Shown piece by piece: positions 51,569 through 64,000 of a stretch of DNA of 64,000 bases. Source of the stretch: Xylaria sp. FL1777 (Eukaryota > Ascomycota > Sordariomycetes > Xylariales > Xylariaceae); the NCBI GenBank assembly GCA_022578965.1, contig MU400522.1:62001-126000 (forward strand). Reading direction: 5' to 3'. The position numbers were made by a program, and so were the translations under genes. Under the pieces are notes generated by a model. That model did no database searches, was not told where the DNA came from, and saw nothing but the letters and a program-made list of their open reading frames with translations. Position 1 is the stretch's first letter. Each line of letters opens with the position of its first letter.

Positions 51569-54248
51569 TCAACTAGTCGTACCCTCTTCTTGACGGCGAA
51601 GGAGATTAACAGCTCTTCTTCGAAAACCAATATGCTTATGGTTCGGTTTAGATCCGGTAGCGTCAGCAGTGCTTGCTTCAGCGGCACTATCATTCGGCTT
51701 TCTTTTTGTGGTAGTTTTCTCAGAGTTATTTCCCTGCGATAAATTGACACCACTGGTCGAACCGAGCCACCACAGGAAAAGTAAGATGAGGAGGGCAGTG
51801 ACGACCAACGTCACAATCTCGGTTATAACTTCAGAGTATTGATTAGTTTAAGTCCTTGGACAGGCGGGTTAGGCAGGTTTAGTGGCTCACCAAACCAAGT
51901 TTTAACATAGCTGTTAGCATAAGCACCCATCGTATTATTGCCGGCCTGATTAAGTTGGACCTGATTTTGCAAGAGTGAATCGATAGGCAGAGCAAATAAT
52001 GCTGTTATAAAGGCCAGGGGCGTAAATATGATAGTAATAAGAGTAAACCCAATGACAGAGGTGCTGAGGGCTAAACCGATGACATTGAGTTTCAAACTAG
52101 CACGGGCATCCTGGATGCTGGTGTATGTCCGCTTCAGATTAAGTTGATCTTGAATCTTCTTCTCAACTCTTTCTGCGTTTCCGTCAATTTTCGTGACTTG
52201 TTTGTGATACCTCTCGAGAGTATCCTTAGAGCGTTTCACTTTTTGCCAGAGCGCCATAGCCTTCGTATCTACCACTTCGCCTCCCGGAAGTGGTTTATTG
52301 AGGAAGTTCTGTGAGTCTGGATTGTGATGTTCAAAGTCATAGATGAAATTCTGCAAAATTTCGAGCTGTTGCCTGAGAACTTCTCGTATCATGGCTAGTT
52401 CCTCCCTAATATCAGAAATTCTGAACAAAAATTCCTGTTCTGTCTTCATGTCAAGACTTGACGCTGTGTTTAGATCCATATACACATCGACATCTGCTGA
52501 AATATGTAATATGCTAGCCTCGAAGATGTCAAGCGGCGGGGAGAACTGGGCATCGACTTGTGGGTTGCCGAATTTCGATATATGATGGGCGAGGAAGAGT
52601 CCAATCTGGATGCCGGGGGAGGGTGTATAATTTTCCAGCCTCCTGAATTTGGCTATATCATACATATCACGCAAGTCGTGGTATGAGGAGTCTACCTTCT
52701 TCCGAAGGTCTGGAGATTTATCGATGGAAAAAGCGGTCAAGATGTAGCGATCGCATCTCCAAAGCCATAGTTGGGGAACCATTAAAATTGGCTTGGTATC
52801 TTTGTTAGTTTTTTTCCCATCCAGCTTCTTTGTGCATTCTCTAGAAACAACCTGGTTCTCATTTCGAGTATTCATGGTTTCAGCCGAGAGGGTCGGGAAA
52901 TATACTTCGTCTAATGTTCGTTCAGATTGTAGCATCACTTTGACTGATTTGCTAGGAATCTTTTCCCTCGTTTCGTCGATGCTCTTTCTCATCTTATCCT
53001 GACTTTCTCGGCTCCAAAGTACGAGACATGGAAACTAGAAATGTCAACGGCGTCAGGGTCAGAGAGACCGTGACATACCACAATAAAAGCCCTTTTCCCG
53101 CTTGATTCTGAGAATGATCCGAAATTCGATTCGTACACAGGGTCGATATAGCGGAAACTGGGGACCTCACTAGACTCTCGGAACAGGGACGGAAGCCATT
53201 CCGTAACACTCATAGGAGGTCCCACGGGTCGTCCATATCGTCTCAGAGCGAACTTGAATATATTAGGCAAGACATCCAATCAGCGCTACTATTACAATCT
53301 TACAAAAAAAAGGATTGCCTGTCAATAGTTAGATCAAGTTCCTATCGGCGACGCCGGGGTCATACATTTGGCCAGGGGAGGTGAACCCAGAGTAGTGATG
53401 TATCTTCATCTATCATTGCCGCTCGTGATTGCTCGATTAGCGAAGTGCGCGAATAATAAGGGCCACCAGGTCCGAGATGAGTGTTCCACCTGGTGCTGGT
53501 GAAGCTCGGTAGCATCCTCACTAAGTCCCTGAATCCGAAAAGCAGCTCTAGGTACCAGATATTTAGGTACCGCTTGTTCCTTGGATCCACGAACCATTTA
53601 TCTGTGACTTCTATATCGAGGTCTAATCCAAGAAGAAACTGGATAGCATCTAAACGTTTCAGTAGAACAGCAATTTGTAGCGCAGTTAGCTTATATCTTT
53701 TGTCTTGGTAAGCCAGAATTTCAGACCTGACTGGGATTTTGGATTCCATATACGTGAATATCTGATCGTTAGGATAATTCAGAAGAGCATAGAAGATGAC
53801 CGATCTATCCTGTATATCCCGGCAGCTAAGATCGGCCTGTTCCACGTCGACTAAGTGTTTGAGTAGCGTTAGGGCATTCCTGCATATAGCGAATCGTGCC
53901 AGTCTGTTACTGTCAACCGTATGGTTGTGCGAGCGGCATTCCTGAATCCATGATACAAGATCATGTTCAGACTCCTTCGTCAATCCATTCAACCTCAACA
54001 CTACTGTACATTAGCATACAATAATTTATGTCTCTTCTCTCCATGTAGCGTAACTTACCAATGGCCTGCTTCTCATCTTCGGTCGACTCCGTTTTATTTT
54101 CACCATGGTCTGTCGTTGGTGGAATTCCCTCTATCCCCAGATCTGTATAATACGTCTCAGACGCAAAGTAGGGGTTCCGTAACAGAGGATCCTTATTCGT
54201 CTTATAACATGGCAGCCAAACATCTGTAACCGACATCGATGTCGCCAT
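51569..54248 (-). CDS. Ankyrin-repeat / CorA-like membrane protein
   Basis: Five exons read by eye: 54248-54059, 54003-53366, 53252-53079, 53034-51891 and 51828-51569; the 53366/53252 join is the least certain. The N-terminal part has ankyrin-like helices (YKLTALQIAVLLKRLDAIQF), then LLWVHLPWPNF. The central part has FIVFPCLVLWSRESQDKMRK, RTLDEVYFPTLSAET and ILMVPQLWLWRCD, typical of fungal CorA/ZntB-like proteins. A coiled region precedes two membrane spans: LITIIFTPLAFITALFALPI and VTLVVTALLILLFLWWLG. The CorA GMN signature after span 1 is replaced by ALP, so metal transport is doubtful. The tail is basic. A longer start at 54377 is possible. Confidence 0.72.
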
Positions 54249-54769
54249 TCCTTTTTTTATCTGATCGCGACGTTTAGATTCAACCGAGCATAAAATTGTT
54301 CGCCAAACGAGACGCACTGAGGCGGAGAGTAGGCACTGTAGTATGATTTTATTACGATACAGAGTCGCGTTATTCATTCTGGGCTAACACCGTCATATTA
54401 TATGAAAAACAGCAGCACAATACCCTCCATACACCACTCTTCAGTGCTCATTACGCATAGTGACAACGCTCTTGTTTACTGATCATGCACGCCGAAAGAG
54501 GCCCCTTTGATTGACTCGTTTATACTTATGTACGACGTGACAGATACACGTACTGCGGGGACTGGTCTGCGCCATCTGCAACGGCGCCTGAATTGTGCTT
54601 TAATAAGGAATGTAACCGATTGCTGACCCGCCTCTCTAGATTAGCTAATTACGCCTACGAAAATAAATACAGGCTGTGGACCACCCACGTTAATATATTA
54701 AGGGTAAGCCTCTATCGAGGGGCCTGATGTGCGCCGGCCACTTCTCTAGGACTCCTCATACTTATGTCC

Positions 54770-54771
<2 letters not shown>
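54249..54771. other. Right edge of the gene island
   Basis: Promoter side of the CorA-like gene; normal composition up to the TTGA tail of the repeat. No gene seen. Confidence 0.45.
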
Positions 54772-54803
<32 letters not shown>

Positions 54804-55095
54804 ATCTTTAACGTTAGGTACAGAGCTTTAGCTACTTTGTATACTTTTTAAAGGGTATTAAACGTAGTAAGCTTTATTTATTTATATTATATTAAAGGTA
54901 TATATATATATAATAAAATATGTTAGTATAAAAAGAATTAATTGATTAATTAATTAGTTAATTAATTGCTGCGTGTTGTATTTTTATTAAATTATAATGC
55001 TATTTTGTGCTTTTAAAAGCTTTATTGTTTTAATACTTATAGTTATTACGCTTTAATTTTTTAAGCTAAAAACTTTGGTTTTTTATATTATGACT
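54772..55095 (-). repeat. Repeat end with (TTGA)n tail, right copy of the inverted pair
   Basis: It begins with about eight GATT units and is the reverse complement of 4,510-4,815, including the TTTAATACCCTTT, ATATATATA and TTAATTAGTTAATTAATTGC stretches in the same order. It carries more C-to-T and G-to-A changes than the left copy. The tail faces the island, as does the left one. Confidence 0.8.
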
Positions 55096-58000
55096 AAGCT
55101 ACTTAAGTACTTTAGCACATATTACAAGTTATATATATATATAGGATATTCTTTTTATACTTATTTTATAAAAGTTTTCTTTTTTTTTTAAGCTTTAGTT
55201 TTATTAAATACTTACTATAAAACTAAAGATATATTAATTATTATACTTAACTTTTAATGCTTTATACTTTTTGTAATAATTTTAAAGCTTTTTAAAATAA
55301 GGTTACTTATAATATTTTGTTATACTATAGAATAGCTAAATATTAATTAACTATATAAGCTAGTGCTATTCCTAATAGCTTTTTTTTAAAACAAACTTTA
55401 ATAATGAACTAAAAACAAACTTAGTACAAATTATCTTTAAAATTAAGCTTAAGCAAACAATAATTATTTAGTGCTTTAAGTATTAATACTTAACTGTTAT
55501 AAACATAAATTATATAGCTTTTAGCTAAAATTAAAAAGCTAAAGTAGTAAATTATGCAGCAAAAAAATAAAAGCAAACAAGTTGCTTTAAAATTAAAAAT
55601 AGCTTATATTACTTTTACTTTATAATTAAGTAAACAAAAAAACTAAGAAATAATATTTTTAAAAAAACAAAAGAACTTTTTAAACCTTAAAAAACAATTT
55701 TGCAACTTAAGTTAAAAACAAAAACATAAAGATTTTAGTAATAATAATAACTTTTTATTTTTTAGCTTTAATAAAAAGCATAATTAAAAAAAACCTAAAT
55801 ACTAATTATATTAAAATTGCTTATATTACTATTAATGCTACTTATTTAAAAATGCTGATTTTAGCTAACTATTAAAGTTTAATTATAATTTTTTTAGTAT
55901 AAAATTTATTTATTAATGCTAACTAAAGTAAATAAAAAAACTTTAAACTATTTTTAAAAAAGCTAATTAAAAATTTTGCTGCAATAAAAACAAGATTTTA
56001 TACATATATAACAATATAAACTAAAACTATAAAAATGCTTATTAATTAGCATTACAAAGATTATTAACCCTAGAAAAAAAATAATTTAAAACCGATTAAA
56101 AAGTATTTTTAAATTAAATTAAAATTTTGCTTAAGCAGTTTGCTTTTTTATAAGCTAACATAAGCATATAATTAAAACAAGCAAATTAATAAGTTAACTA
56201 AAACTTAAAACTGTTTAATTAATATTTTGCTAGCATTAAACTTTAAAATATTTGCTAAAACAAAAGCAAAAAAGCTTTATTATATTACTAAAAACTAAGC
56301 ATATTACTTTAGCAAAAGTTAATAAACTATTATAATTTTTTACTAATTATACAAGCTAATATAGTTAATATTATATAACAACGCTAAAAACTAATAACTA
56401 AAAAACAACGCTTAAACTATAATAAAAAAAAAACCAAAATTAAATATTGTTTAAACTACTAATAAATTAACTTTAAATATTAAATAAAACTAAACTAGTA
56501 ATTAGTACACTAGCATTAGTTATAAAAACAATAATACTAGTTTTAATAATTAAAACTATTATTATAAAAGCAATAATAATTACAAAAGCTAAAACTAATA
56601 TTATAAAAATAATAATATTAAAGGTTATAGCTAATACTAGAACTAAAAATATATAAATAACTAAAATAATACTAATAATACTTATACTTTAAAAAACCGT
56701 TATATTTTTAAAACTTTTTTAAATTAACTTTAAAATAACAATAAAAATAATTTAAATTTAAACTTTTATAAAAACTTTACTTGCTATAGCTATAAACAAC
56801 TTAGCTATATTGCTTTTAATTGCCTTTAGCTTAAAAGTAATAATAACAATAATAATAATAGAAATAATAAATCTAGTAGCTATATTAGCTATAATAATAA
56901 TACTACTTAAAAATAAACTATTTAAAAAATCTAAATAAATAAAAACTAAAAAATAAATAAAAAAAACTAAAAATAGCAATTAAAGTTTTATATACTTTTT
57001 TTATAAAAGCTATAGTATTATAACTTAAAAAACAAATAATAAGCTTAATACTAATTATACTAATTATAAGTTTTAAGCTAAAATTATTACTTTATATACT
57101 TATTTTATGCTGTTTTTATACTTTTTATATTATTTATTTTGTTAGCTTTATAAAACTATTTATTAAAACTTATATTAATTTTAATTTATGCGTTAAATAT
57201 AACTATATTAGTTTTATTTTTGCTTTTTATTATAAATTATAATAAATACCTTTTTATATACTTATATTATAGCATACTACTAAAAATAAATTTTTTATTT
57301 ATAAAGCTTATTAAGTTATTTATAAATTAACTAATAATTATAGTATTACTTGCAGAATTAAGCATGTATATATAGCTATTAATTATAACTATTGCTTTAA
57401 AAGCAGCTTTTTTTTACTATTTTAAACTACTTTAAAAAATAAAAAAATTATACTAAATTTAAGCACTAATTAATAGTTTTTTAAATTATGCTGCTTTTAA
57501 ATAAAAATATTTAGCTTAATTAAGTTTATAAAAGCTTGCTAAAACTAAGCTTGCTGTTATATTATTATTTAATTACTTAAATTTATATAGCTTAAAAAGT
57601 TAAAAAAAAGCTTTAATTATTTTGATTTTATAGTAATTCTAAAAAAGTTTTATAACTTATTTAAGTTTTTTAATATTAGTAAAGCAAACATATTGCTATA
57701 ATTAAAGCAAAAAAACTTTACTATTAAACTAAAAAAAAACGTAGTTATACTTTATTTTTTTATATATTTATTAGCTTAAAATAAGCTAAAAAAACTATAA
57801 AAATAGCTTAATAAAATGCTAAAAGCAAAAAAAATTAAAAAGTTTATTAGCTTTATTAGCGCTTTAATTTTTTTTATACTTAAAAAAAATAAAAGCTTAT
57901 GCTTATATATAAACTATAAAAAATTTAATTAAGTTATATGCAAAAATTAATATATTTTATTACTTATTTTAAAGCTGCTTAATAAAATCTTAAAAGTTAA

Positions 58001-61000
58001 AATTTTTAGCAAAATTAACTTTAAAAACGTTTATTATTACTTATATATTTAAAAAAAAAATAAATAAAAAATAACGTTTTATATATGCTATAACTACTAT
58101 AAATTTTTAGTTATACTTATAAGTTTATTAAATATTTTTGTTACTTTTTAAAGTTATATATAAAAAGTACTTAATAATATAATAAATATATTTTGCATTA
58201 TATATTTTAATAATATGTTTATTTTTTCTTTAAATAAAGATTTTTATATAAAATATATTTAAAACATTATTAAAAAGCTATAAAAAGCAAAACTATATGT
58301 TAAGCTATTTAAGTGCTAATTTTATTAAAAAAAAATCAAATTTTTAAGTTATATTATTTTTAGCTAAAAAATTAAAATAAACTTTTTATATATAAATATT
58401 ATTTAATAATAGCTTATATTAAATATTTATTAAGCATTATAATAATTTTTAAAGTTTTGTAACTTTTACTGCTGTTTTATAAACAAGTATTTTTATATTG
58501 CTGCGCTTTTGTTTAAATATTTAAAAAAAAACGTAATAAAAACAAAAAAAGGTTAAATTTTTTTAAATAGTCTTAAAAAAAAGGCTTTTAAAAATTTTTA
58601 AAATATATTTAAGCAAACTATTTTTTTTATACATTTTAACTTTAAAAAACAAATATTGCTAAAAACTGATTTTTTTAAAGTAGCTTTTATAAAAAATTTA
58701 TTTTAGCAAAATAATTAAAGCATTTTTAAACTAGTTACGTTTTATTTTTAAAAGCTATCTAAAAAAAAAATATAATATAATATGCTTAACTAAAAAATGC
58801 TTATAATAATAAATTGCTTTAAATACTAGTAACATTATTTATAAAAAAGCAATTTATTAATTAAAGTATTAATTAATTATATTAACTTTTAAGCGTTTAT
58901 AAAAACGCTAAAGCTTAATAAAAAGCAAGCTTATTAATGTTTATTATTAGTTTTTTTTAACTTTATTATTAAATATTAAGCAAGCAAAAAAAACAAAGCT
59001 AATTCTTTTTTATATTGTTTTAATTATATAGCTATTTTGCTTAATAATATTAATATTTTTTTAACGTTAAAAAGAAAAGTTGCAGTAATATAGCAAGTTA
59101 AAATTTTTAATTTATATTTTAATGCTTAAGCTAAAGCTTTATATTTTAAAGCTACACTTGCTAAAAAAGCTCTTTTTATTTAAGCAGTTATATGTTTGCA
59201 TACATAAATAGCTACAAGCTTAAAAAAATTAAAAAATCTAAAAGCTTTTAAAAAGCTAAAAAACTTTATTTAAAAAATTTAAAAAAAAGACCTTAAATGC
59301 TATACAATTATAAAACAATTAAAAGCAAAAAAGCTTACAAATCTTTAATAATTAATAAAAAAATCTTTAGTTTGCTATAAAAACAAAATTTATATTTTTT
59401 TTAAAAAAGCTATATATTTTTAACTTATTAAGCTATATTATAATAATCTTTTAGCTAAATATTTTAATTAAAGCTATATTTTAGAACTATTATAACAAAA
59501 GTTTTACTAAAGCAATATAAAACTAAATATTAAAAAGTATATATAAAGCTATATAATCTGCTTTAAAACTAAAACAAAACACTACTAAAAATATAATAAA
59601 TTTAACGCTTTATTAATATTTAGTAAACTTATATAAAAGCTATTTATAAACTTTATTACAAGTTTACTAAAAACTTTTTATAAAAAAAAACTAATTAATG
59701 TTATTTTTATTATTATAAATAAATTTATTAAGCTTATATACTTATTTTTAGTTAATATTACTATAATTTTAATTAAGCTAGCAGTTTTATTTTACTATAA
59801 AATTAAATATATTTATAATAGCTTAAAAAGTATTGTTTTTAATAAAAGCTTTATTTTTACTAGCTAATTTTAGTTTAATTTATATTATTATTTAAAAGTT
59901 AAACAAAAGCTTTTAATAGCATTTTACTTTAAAACTAATAAACAAATAAAACAAATAAATTAAATAATTAAAAGCTATTTTAAATGCTTTATAAATAATA
60001 AACAAACTAATTAACTTTAATTTTTATTTTAAGCTTTTTTTGCTATAAATTTTGCTATTAATTTTATAACTAAACAATTACTTTTTAAAGCTTTATATAG
60101 TTATATGCTAAAATTCCGTTTGTTTGTTAAAAATAACTTTATATTAAAAAGAATTTTAGCTATATAAAAACGTTTTAATAAGTTATAAACTATTAAAAAC
60201 AAAATAATAAAGCAATAATAAATTATAACTAATAAATATATAAAATATTATAATAATAAGCATAAACTTATAACTTTTAAAACTAAAAACTTAGTAGCAC
60301 TATTAATAAAAAATATTAAGTTTAAAAATAAAAAGTTAATACTTAAATTTATTAAACTTTTTTAAATTCTTTTTATAGTTAATTTATAAGCATATTATAT
60401 TAGTTTCTTAAAATAATATAGCTGTTTTTATTTTGTTTTTTTAATTTAGCTGCTTAAGCTTTAAAAAGCTAAACATAAGTATAGTTTACTTATGCTAAAC
60501 TTTAAAAATAAATTAAAAAAATAAAAAGTTAAAAATATAGTAAGTAAAATAACTTATAATAAAAAAAAATATTATTTTATTAAGTAAAAAAGCTAGCTAA
60601 CTAAATATAATTAATAAGTATTTACTACTAATATTATAGCTTTTAAAGCAATTAAAAACTTTAAAAAGCGCTTAAATTATAAAAAAAAAGCAAAGCTATT
60701 AAGCTAATAAAATAATACTAATTTATTATTAATTTAGCTATAAACTAAAGCTTAATTACGTTATATATACTAATTAGTTATTTTTTTGTTTTTAATTACA
60801 TAATAAAAATTACACTTATTGCTTTAAGTTTTAAAATACTTATGCTTTATTAATAAGCTATATATAAAAACGCTACAAACAAATTATAAAATTTTTACAA
60901 AAAAGCTTTAAAATACTAATTATTAAACTTTAAAACATTTTTATATTAAAGAAAGCCTATTAAATATTTTTATTTATATTTATTAGTAATAGTTAATATA

Positions 61001-61884
61001 GCTTTACGTATATCTTTCTTAAAAAAAATAAAAGCAGCTTTTTAAGCTGTATATTTATAATTTAAAACTTGCACTTTAAATATAGTTAAATAAGCATACT
61101 ACTAGCATTAAAAATAGTTTTAATTCTATTAAAAAACCTTATAAAATTAGTTTAAATAAAGCTATTTATAGCGCTTATATAAAAAAGCTTAATAGCTTAG
61201 CAAGCTAAAGATTTATGCTTTATTATTAAATGCTTATATTTAGTACAATGTTTTTATATTACTAATTGTTAGCTAAACTTTATACAAAATAAAAACAAAA
61301 CTACTTATTTTTATGTTGCTAACTTTGCTAATTAATTAAAACTAAGCTTTATAAATTAACAAAAAACGCAAAAATACTTTTAAAAAGCAAAACTACATAG
61401 CTATAAAGTTAACATAATAATTGTTCGAAGTTTTTTAAACAATAGCGCAATTTTTATTTATAACGATCTTTTTATAGTTATTTTTCTAAAAAACAAAAAA
61501 ATAAACAAACTAGTTTAATAACTTCTAAATATATATTACATTAAAATATAACATAACAAATAGCTAACTTATTAATAAAACTAATTTAAAATAAATATAA
61601 ATTAACTTATAAGCTTGTATAAAGTATAGCTATTTATATAGCTTATATAAGCTATTACTTTTAGGTTTTTAAATTTGCAAACTATATTTAAAAGCAAGCT
61701 ATTTTTTAGCTAAAATGCTTTTTTAAAACGCTTAAAATAAAGCTAATATATTAATAAACTACTTAGAACTATTGCTTTTTTAATAGTTTTATACTTTTTG
61801 TTTTTAGCTTTAATAGTTTGCTTGCAAAATTTATAAATAAAAGTTATTATAAAAACAAGCTAACGTTTAGTTAGCATAAAAACT

Positions 61885-62110
61885 TTAATATTTTCATTAA
61901 AATCGGACTTATTTGTAACGGACCTATTATATATTAATATAACAGGTTTGCTTTTAGGGTTCTGATTTGCAGGTAATAATAAGATCTTTAACGGTGGTTT
62001 ATTAAAGAAGTTTTCAGGGTACTTTTATTATTATGCATTAATAAAGGTCTTTAAAGGATTAAAAGTAATAAATATATTAGTGCTTAGCAGTTATAAGAAA
62101 ATTAATAGCT
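61885..62110. repeat. Less-mutated patch inside the AT block
   Basis: This patch keeps GG, GA, TC and CG dinucleotides (for example ATCGGAC, AACGGACC, AGGGTTCTG, AACGGTGG) that are otherwise missing from the flank. It may be the end of a different element or a sequence of lower copy number. Confidence 0.5.
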
Positions 62111-62200
62111 AAAGAACTAAAACTAAATAAATAACTAAATATAAAAAGTGCGTAATTATATAAACAAAGAAAAAGTAAAAAAAGTAGTAATTTTTTTTAA

Positions 62201-62312
62201 ATTACTATAAGTTTAATAAGCATTAAATTATTGTAAGCTTAGTAAACTTTAGATTATTATAAGCTTAGTAAGCTTTAAATTATTGTAAGCTTAGTAAGCT
62301 AAGTAAGTTATT
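62201..62312. repeat. 26-29 base tandem repeat, about four units
   Basis: Units of the form ATTGTAAGCTTAGTAAGCTT followed by TAAATT repeat about four times with transition differences, directly after the less-mutated patch. Confidence 0.65.
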
Positions 62313-64000
62313 ATATAACTTTAGCTTTAGTTAGCAGAAAAAAAGTGCAAAATATATATAAAGGCATTAAGCTGCTTTAAAAGCTACTTTTGTGCTAATT
62401 TTGTAATATTATTTCCTTTTTTTTAGAATTGTTGTTTTAATAATTTTCTGTAAGTATTTTTTTTTTTTTTTTTTTTTATATGTTATAATATTAAAACGCA
62501 TTAAAAAAACTAACTGCTTATTTAAAACAAAGCAAAAATTTGTTTTTGCTTTTTTTATTAATTTTATTAGCTATAAAGTTATGCTTTATTTTTGCTGCTT
62601 TAATTAATTATTAACATATAAAATAACAAACAATATGTTTTATTGCTTTAAATGTATATATGCTAGCTACTTTTATAATAGATCGGAAGTTTTAATTAAT
62701 TTAATTAATAATATAGCTTTTAAGTACTATTGTTTTAAAAAAAAAAAAAAGCAAGCAAAGCAATAGCTACTTTTAGTTTAAAAAAAACTAAAACAAGCTT
62801 AAAATAGCTTTAATTTTATTTTAAGCAAATTAGCTTAGCTTTATATATAAAAACGTTTTTTAAAAGCAAAAAGTATTAAAATAGTTTAGCAAAAGCTTTA
62901 GTTCTTAAATAAACTAAACAAAATAAAGCGTATTAAAAAAAAACAAAAAGCGCTAGTAAAAAAACAAAAACAATAAAAAAAGCAAACTAAAGCAACGCAA
63001 GCTGTTTTATTTAAGTTTAATTAAGATTTTTTAAGCGTTTTTTTTAAAGTTAACTTTTTTTTTCTAGTTTTAAGCAGTTAAAATATTAGCAGTAAAACTA
63101 ATTTATAACTATTTTAGCAGTTTTTAAGTGTTTTTTAAGTTTTTAAGTATTATTAGCATATAAGTATTTTTTTTATTTAATAAAATATTTTAAATTATTG
63201 TTGTTTTAACGGAAATTTAGTATATTTTTAACTTTATAAACATTTTAATTTGTTTTTATTTTTAGTTATGTTTTAATAAATATTTTAATAAATGCTAGTT
63301 TTAGTAAAAAAATATAAAAAATAAGGTAAATTTATATATTTTTTAGTAATAATAATTTATAGTTAATAAGTAAAATAACTTTTTTAATTTTAAAAAAGCT
63401 AAGTTTTTTAAATTTTAATTTATTGCTTAGTTGTTTTGTTTTAATTTAAAAAATATTAATGTTTATATTTTATTTTTGTTATAGCAAGTAAACTTTATTT
63501 TTCTTTTTAAAAATTAGTTCTTTAGTTCGTTTTTTGTTGTAATATATTAATATCCGTTATTATAAAAACTAAAAACGTAATTATAGTTTAGCTTATAATA
63601 TTTTAATTTTTATTGCAATAGTTTTTGCTTAAAGTACTATAATTAAAATAGCAAGTGCTTTTATTAATGTTTTTTTTTGTTTTTTAATAGTTGCTTGCTA
63701 TTTATAAACAGCTTTATATAAAAATATGTTTATATTTTTGTTTATTAATATATTATATAAAATTTATGCTATTAGTAATAGTTTTATTTAATTGTTTTAT
63801 TAATAGTTAATATAACTTTATAAATATTGTTTTAATATTTAGTTTAGTTTTTTTGTTTATTTATTTGTTTATAAGTAATAAGCAGTTAAAAACTTTAATT
63901 TAATATTAATAAGTTTAAAAAAGCTAGTTTTAAACTTAAAAATAAACAATTTATTTTAGTTTAAAACAATTTTTTTTAATAGCTTATGCTTATTTAAATA

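Larger units (their letters stand above)
55096..64000. repeat. RIP-degraded AT-rich block, right flank
   Basis: Nearly 9 kb of AT-rich sequence with no believable gene, the same dinucleotide character as the left block and the same absence of TpC (none in bases 55,561-55,860). It probably comprises several nested transposon relics; no protein motif survives. It continues past the window end. Confidence 0.85.

Noticed and set aside
56758..56979. 73-codon Ile/Val/Phe-rich frame in the right AT block
   Set aside because: Same reasoning as for the left block; an expected chance frame in RIP-degraded DNA.

Overview
The window is nuclear DNA of a filamentous ascomycete (Pezizomycotina; a Sordariomycete-like fungus is my guess). 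The evidence is short 45-110 base introns with GTRNGT donors and CTRAY-like branch points, a fungal arg6 gene, a Sos7 kinetochore protein, ankyrin/CorA-like and GMC proteins of fungal type, an intron-bearing tRNA-Pro, and large AT-rich blocks that look destroyed by RIP (repeat-induced point mutation).

Layout. Bases 1-4640 and about 55,100-64,000 are extremely AT-rich, gene-free repeat relics (about 13-16% GC in two hand-counted samples). Between them lies a normal-composition island of about 50 kb (about 4,816-54,771). Both island edges carry the same repeat end, about 300 bases long, in inverted orientation, each finishing at the island in a TCAA/TTGA tetranucleotide tail. The left tail cuts through a protein gene and supplies its stop codon.

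Island genes from left to right: a truncated hypothetical gene (-), a 10-exon amidase (+), a secreted GMC oxidoreductase (+), sos7 (-), an Arg/Ser-rich nuclear protein (+), a long low-complexity basic protein (-), tRNA-Pro(AGG), an alpha/beta-hydrolase with three frameshifts (+), aspartate-semialdehyde dehydrogenase (-), an arg6 gene that ends after the acetylglutamate-kinase half (-), a synaptobrevin-type v-SNARE (-), a GH76 Dfg5/Dcw1-like cell-wall protein (+), a kinase-like protein (+), a small hypothetical gene interrupted by an in-frame TAG (+), a second amidase (+), a multi-pass surface protein (-), a GT1 glycosyltransferase (+) and an ankyrin/CorA-like membrane protein (-).

No coherent biosynthetic or defence cluster is visible. 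Housekeeping genes (sos7, SNARE, hom2, arg6) are mixed with dispensable-looking enzymes and lineage-type hypothetical genes. Several genes near or inside the island are broken. The observations I would pursue first are the inverted repeat ends bounding the island, a mutation spectrum in the AT blocks that nearly eliminates TpC rather than only CpA, and the arg6 gene lacking its reductase half. All splice sites are read by eye.
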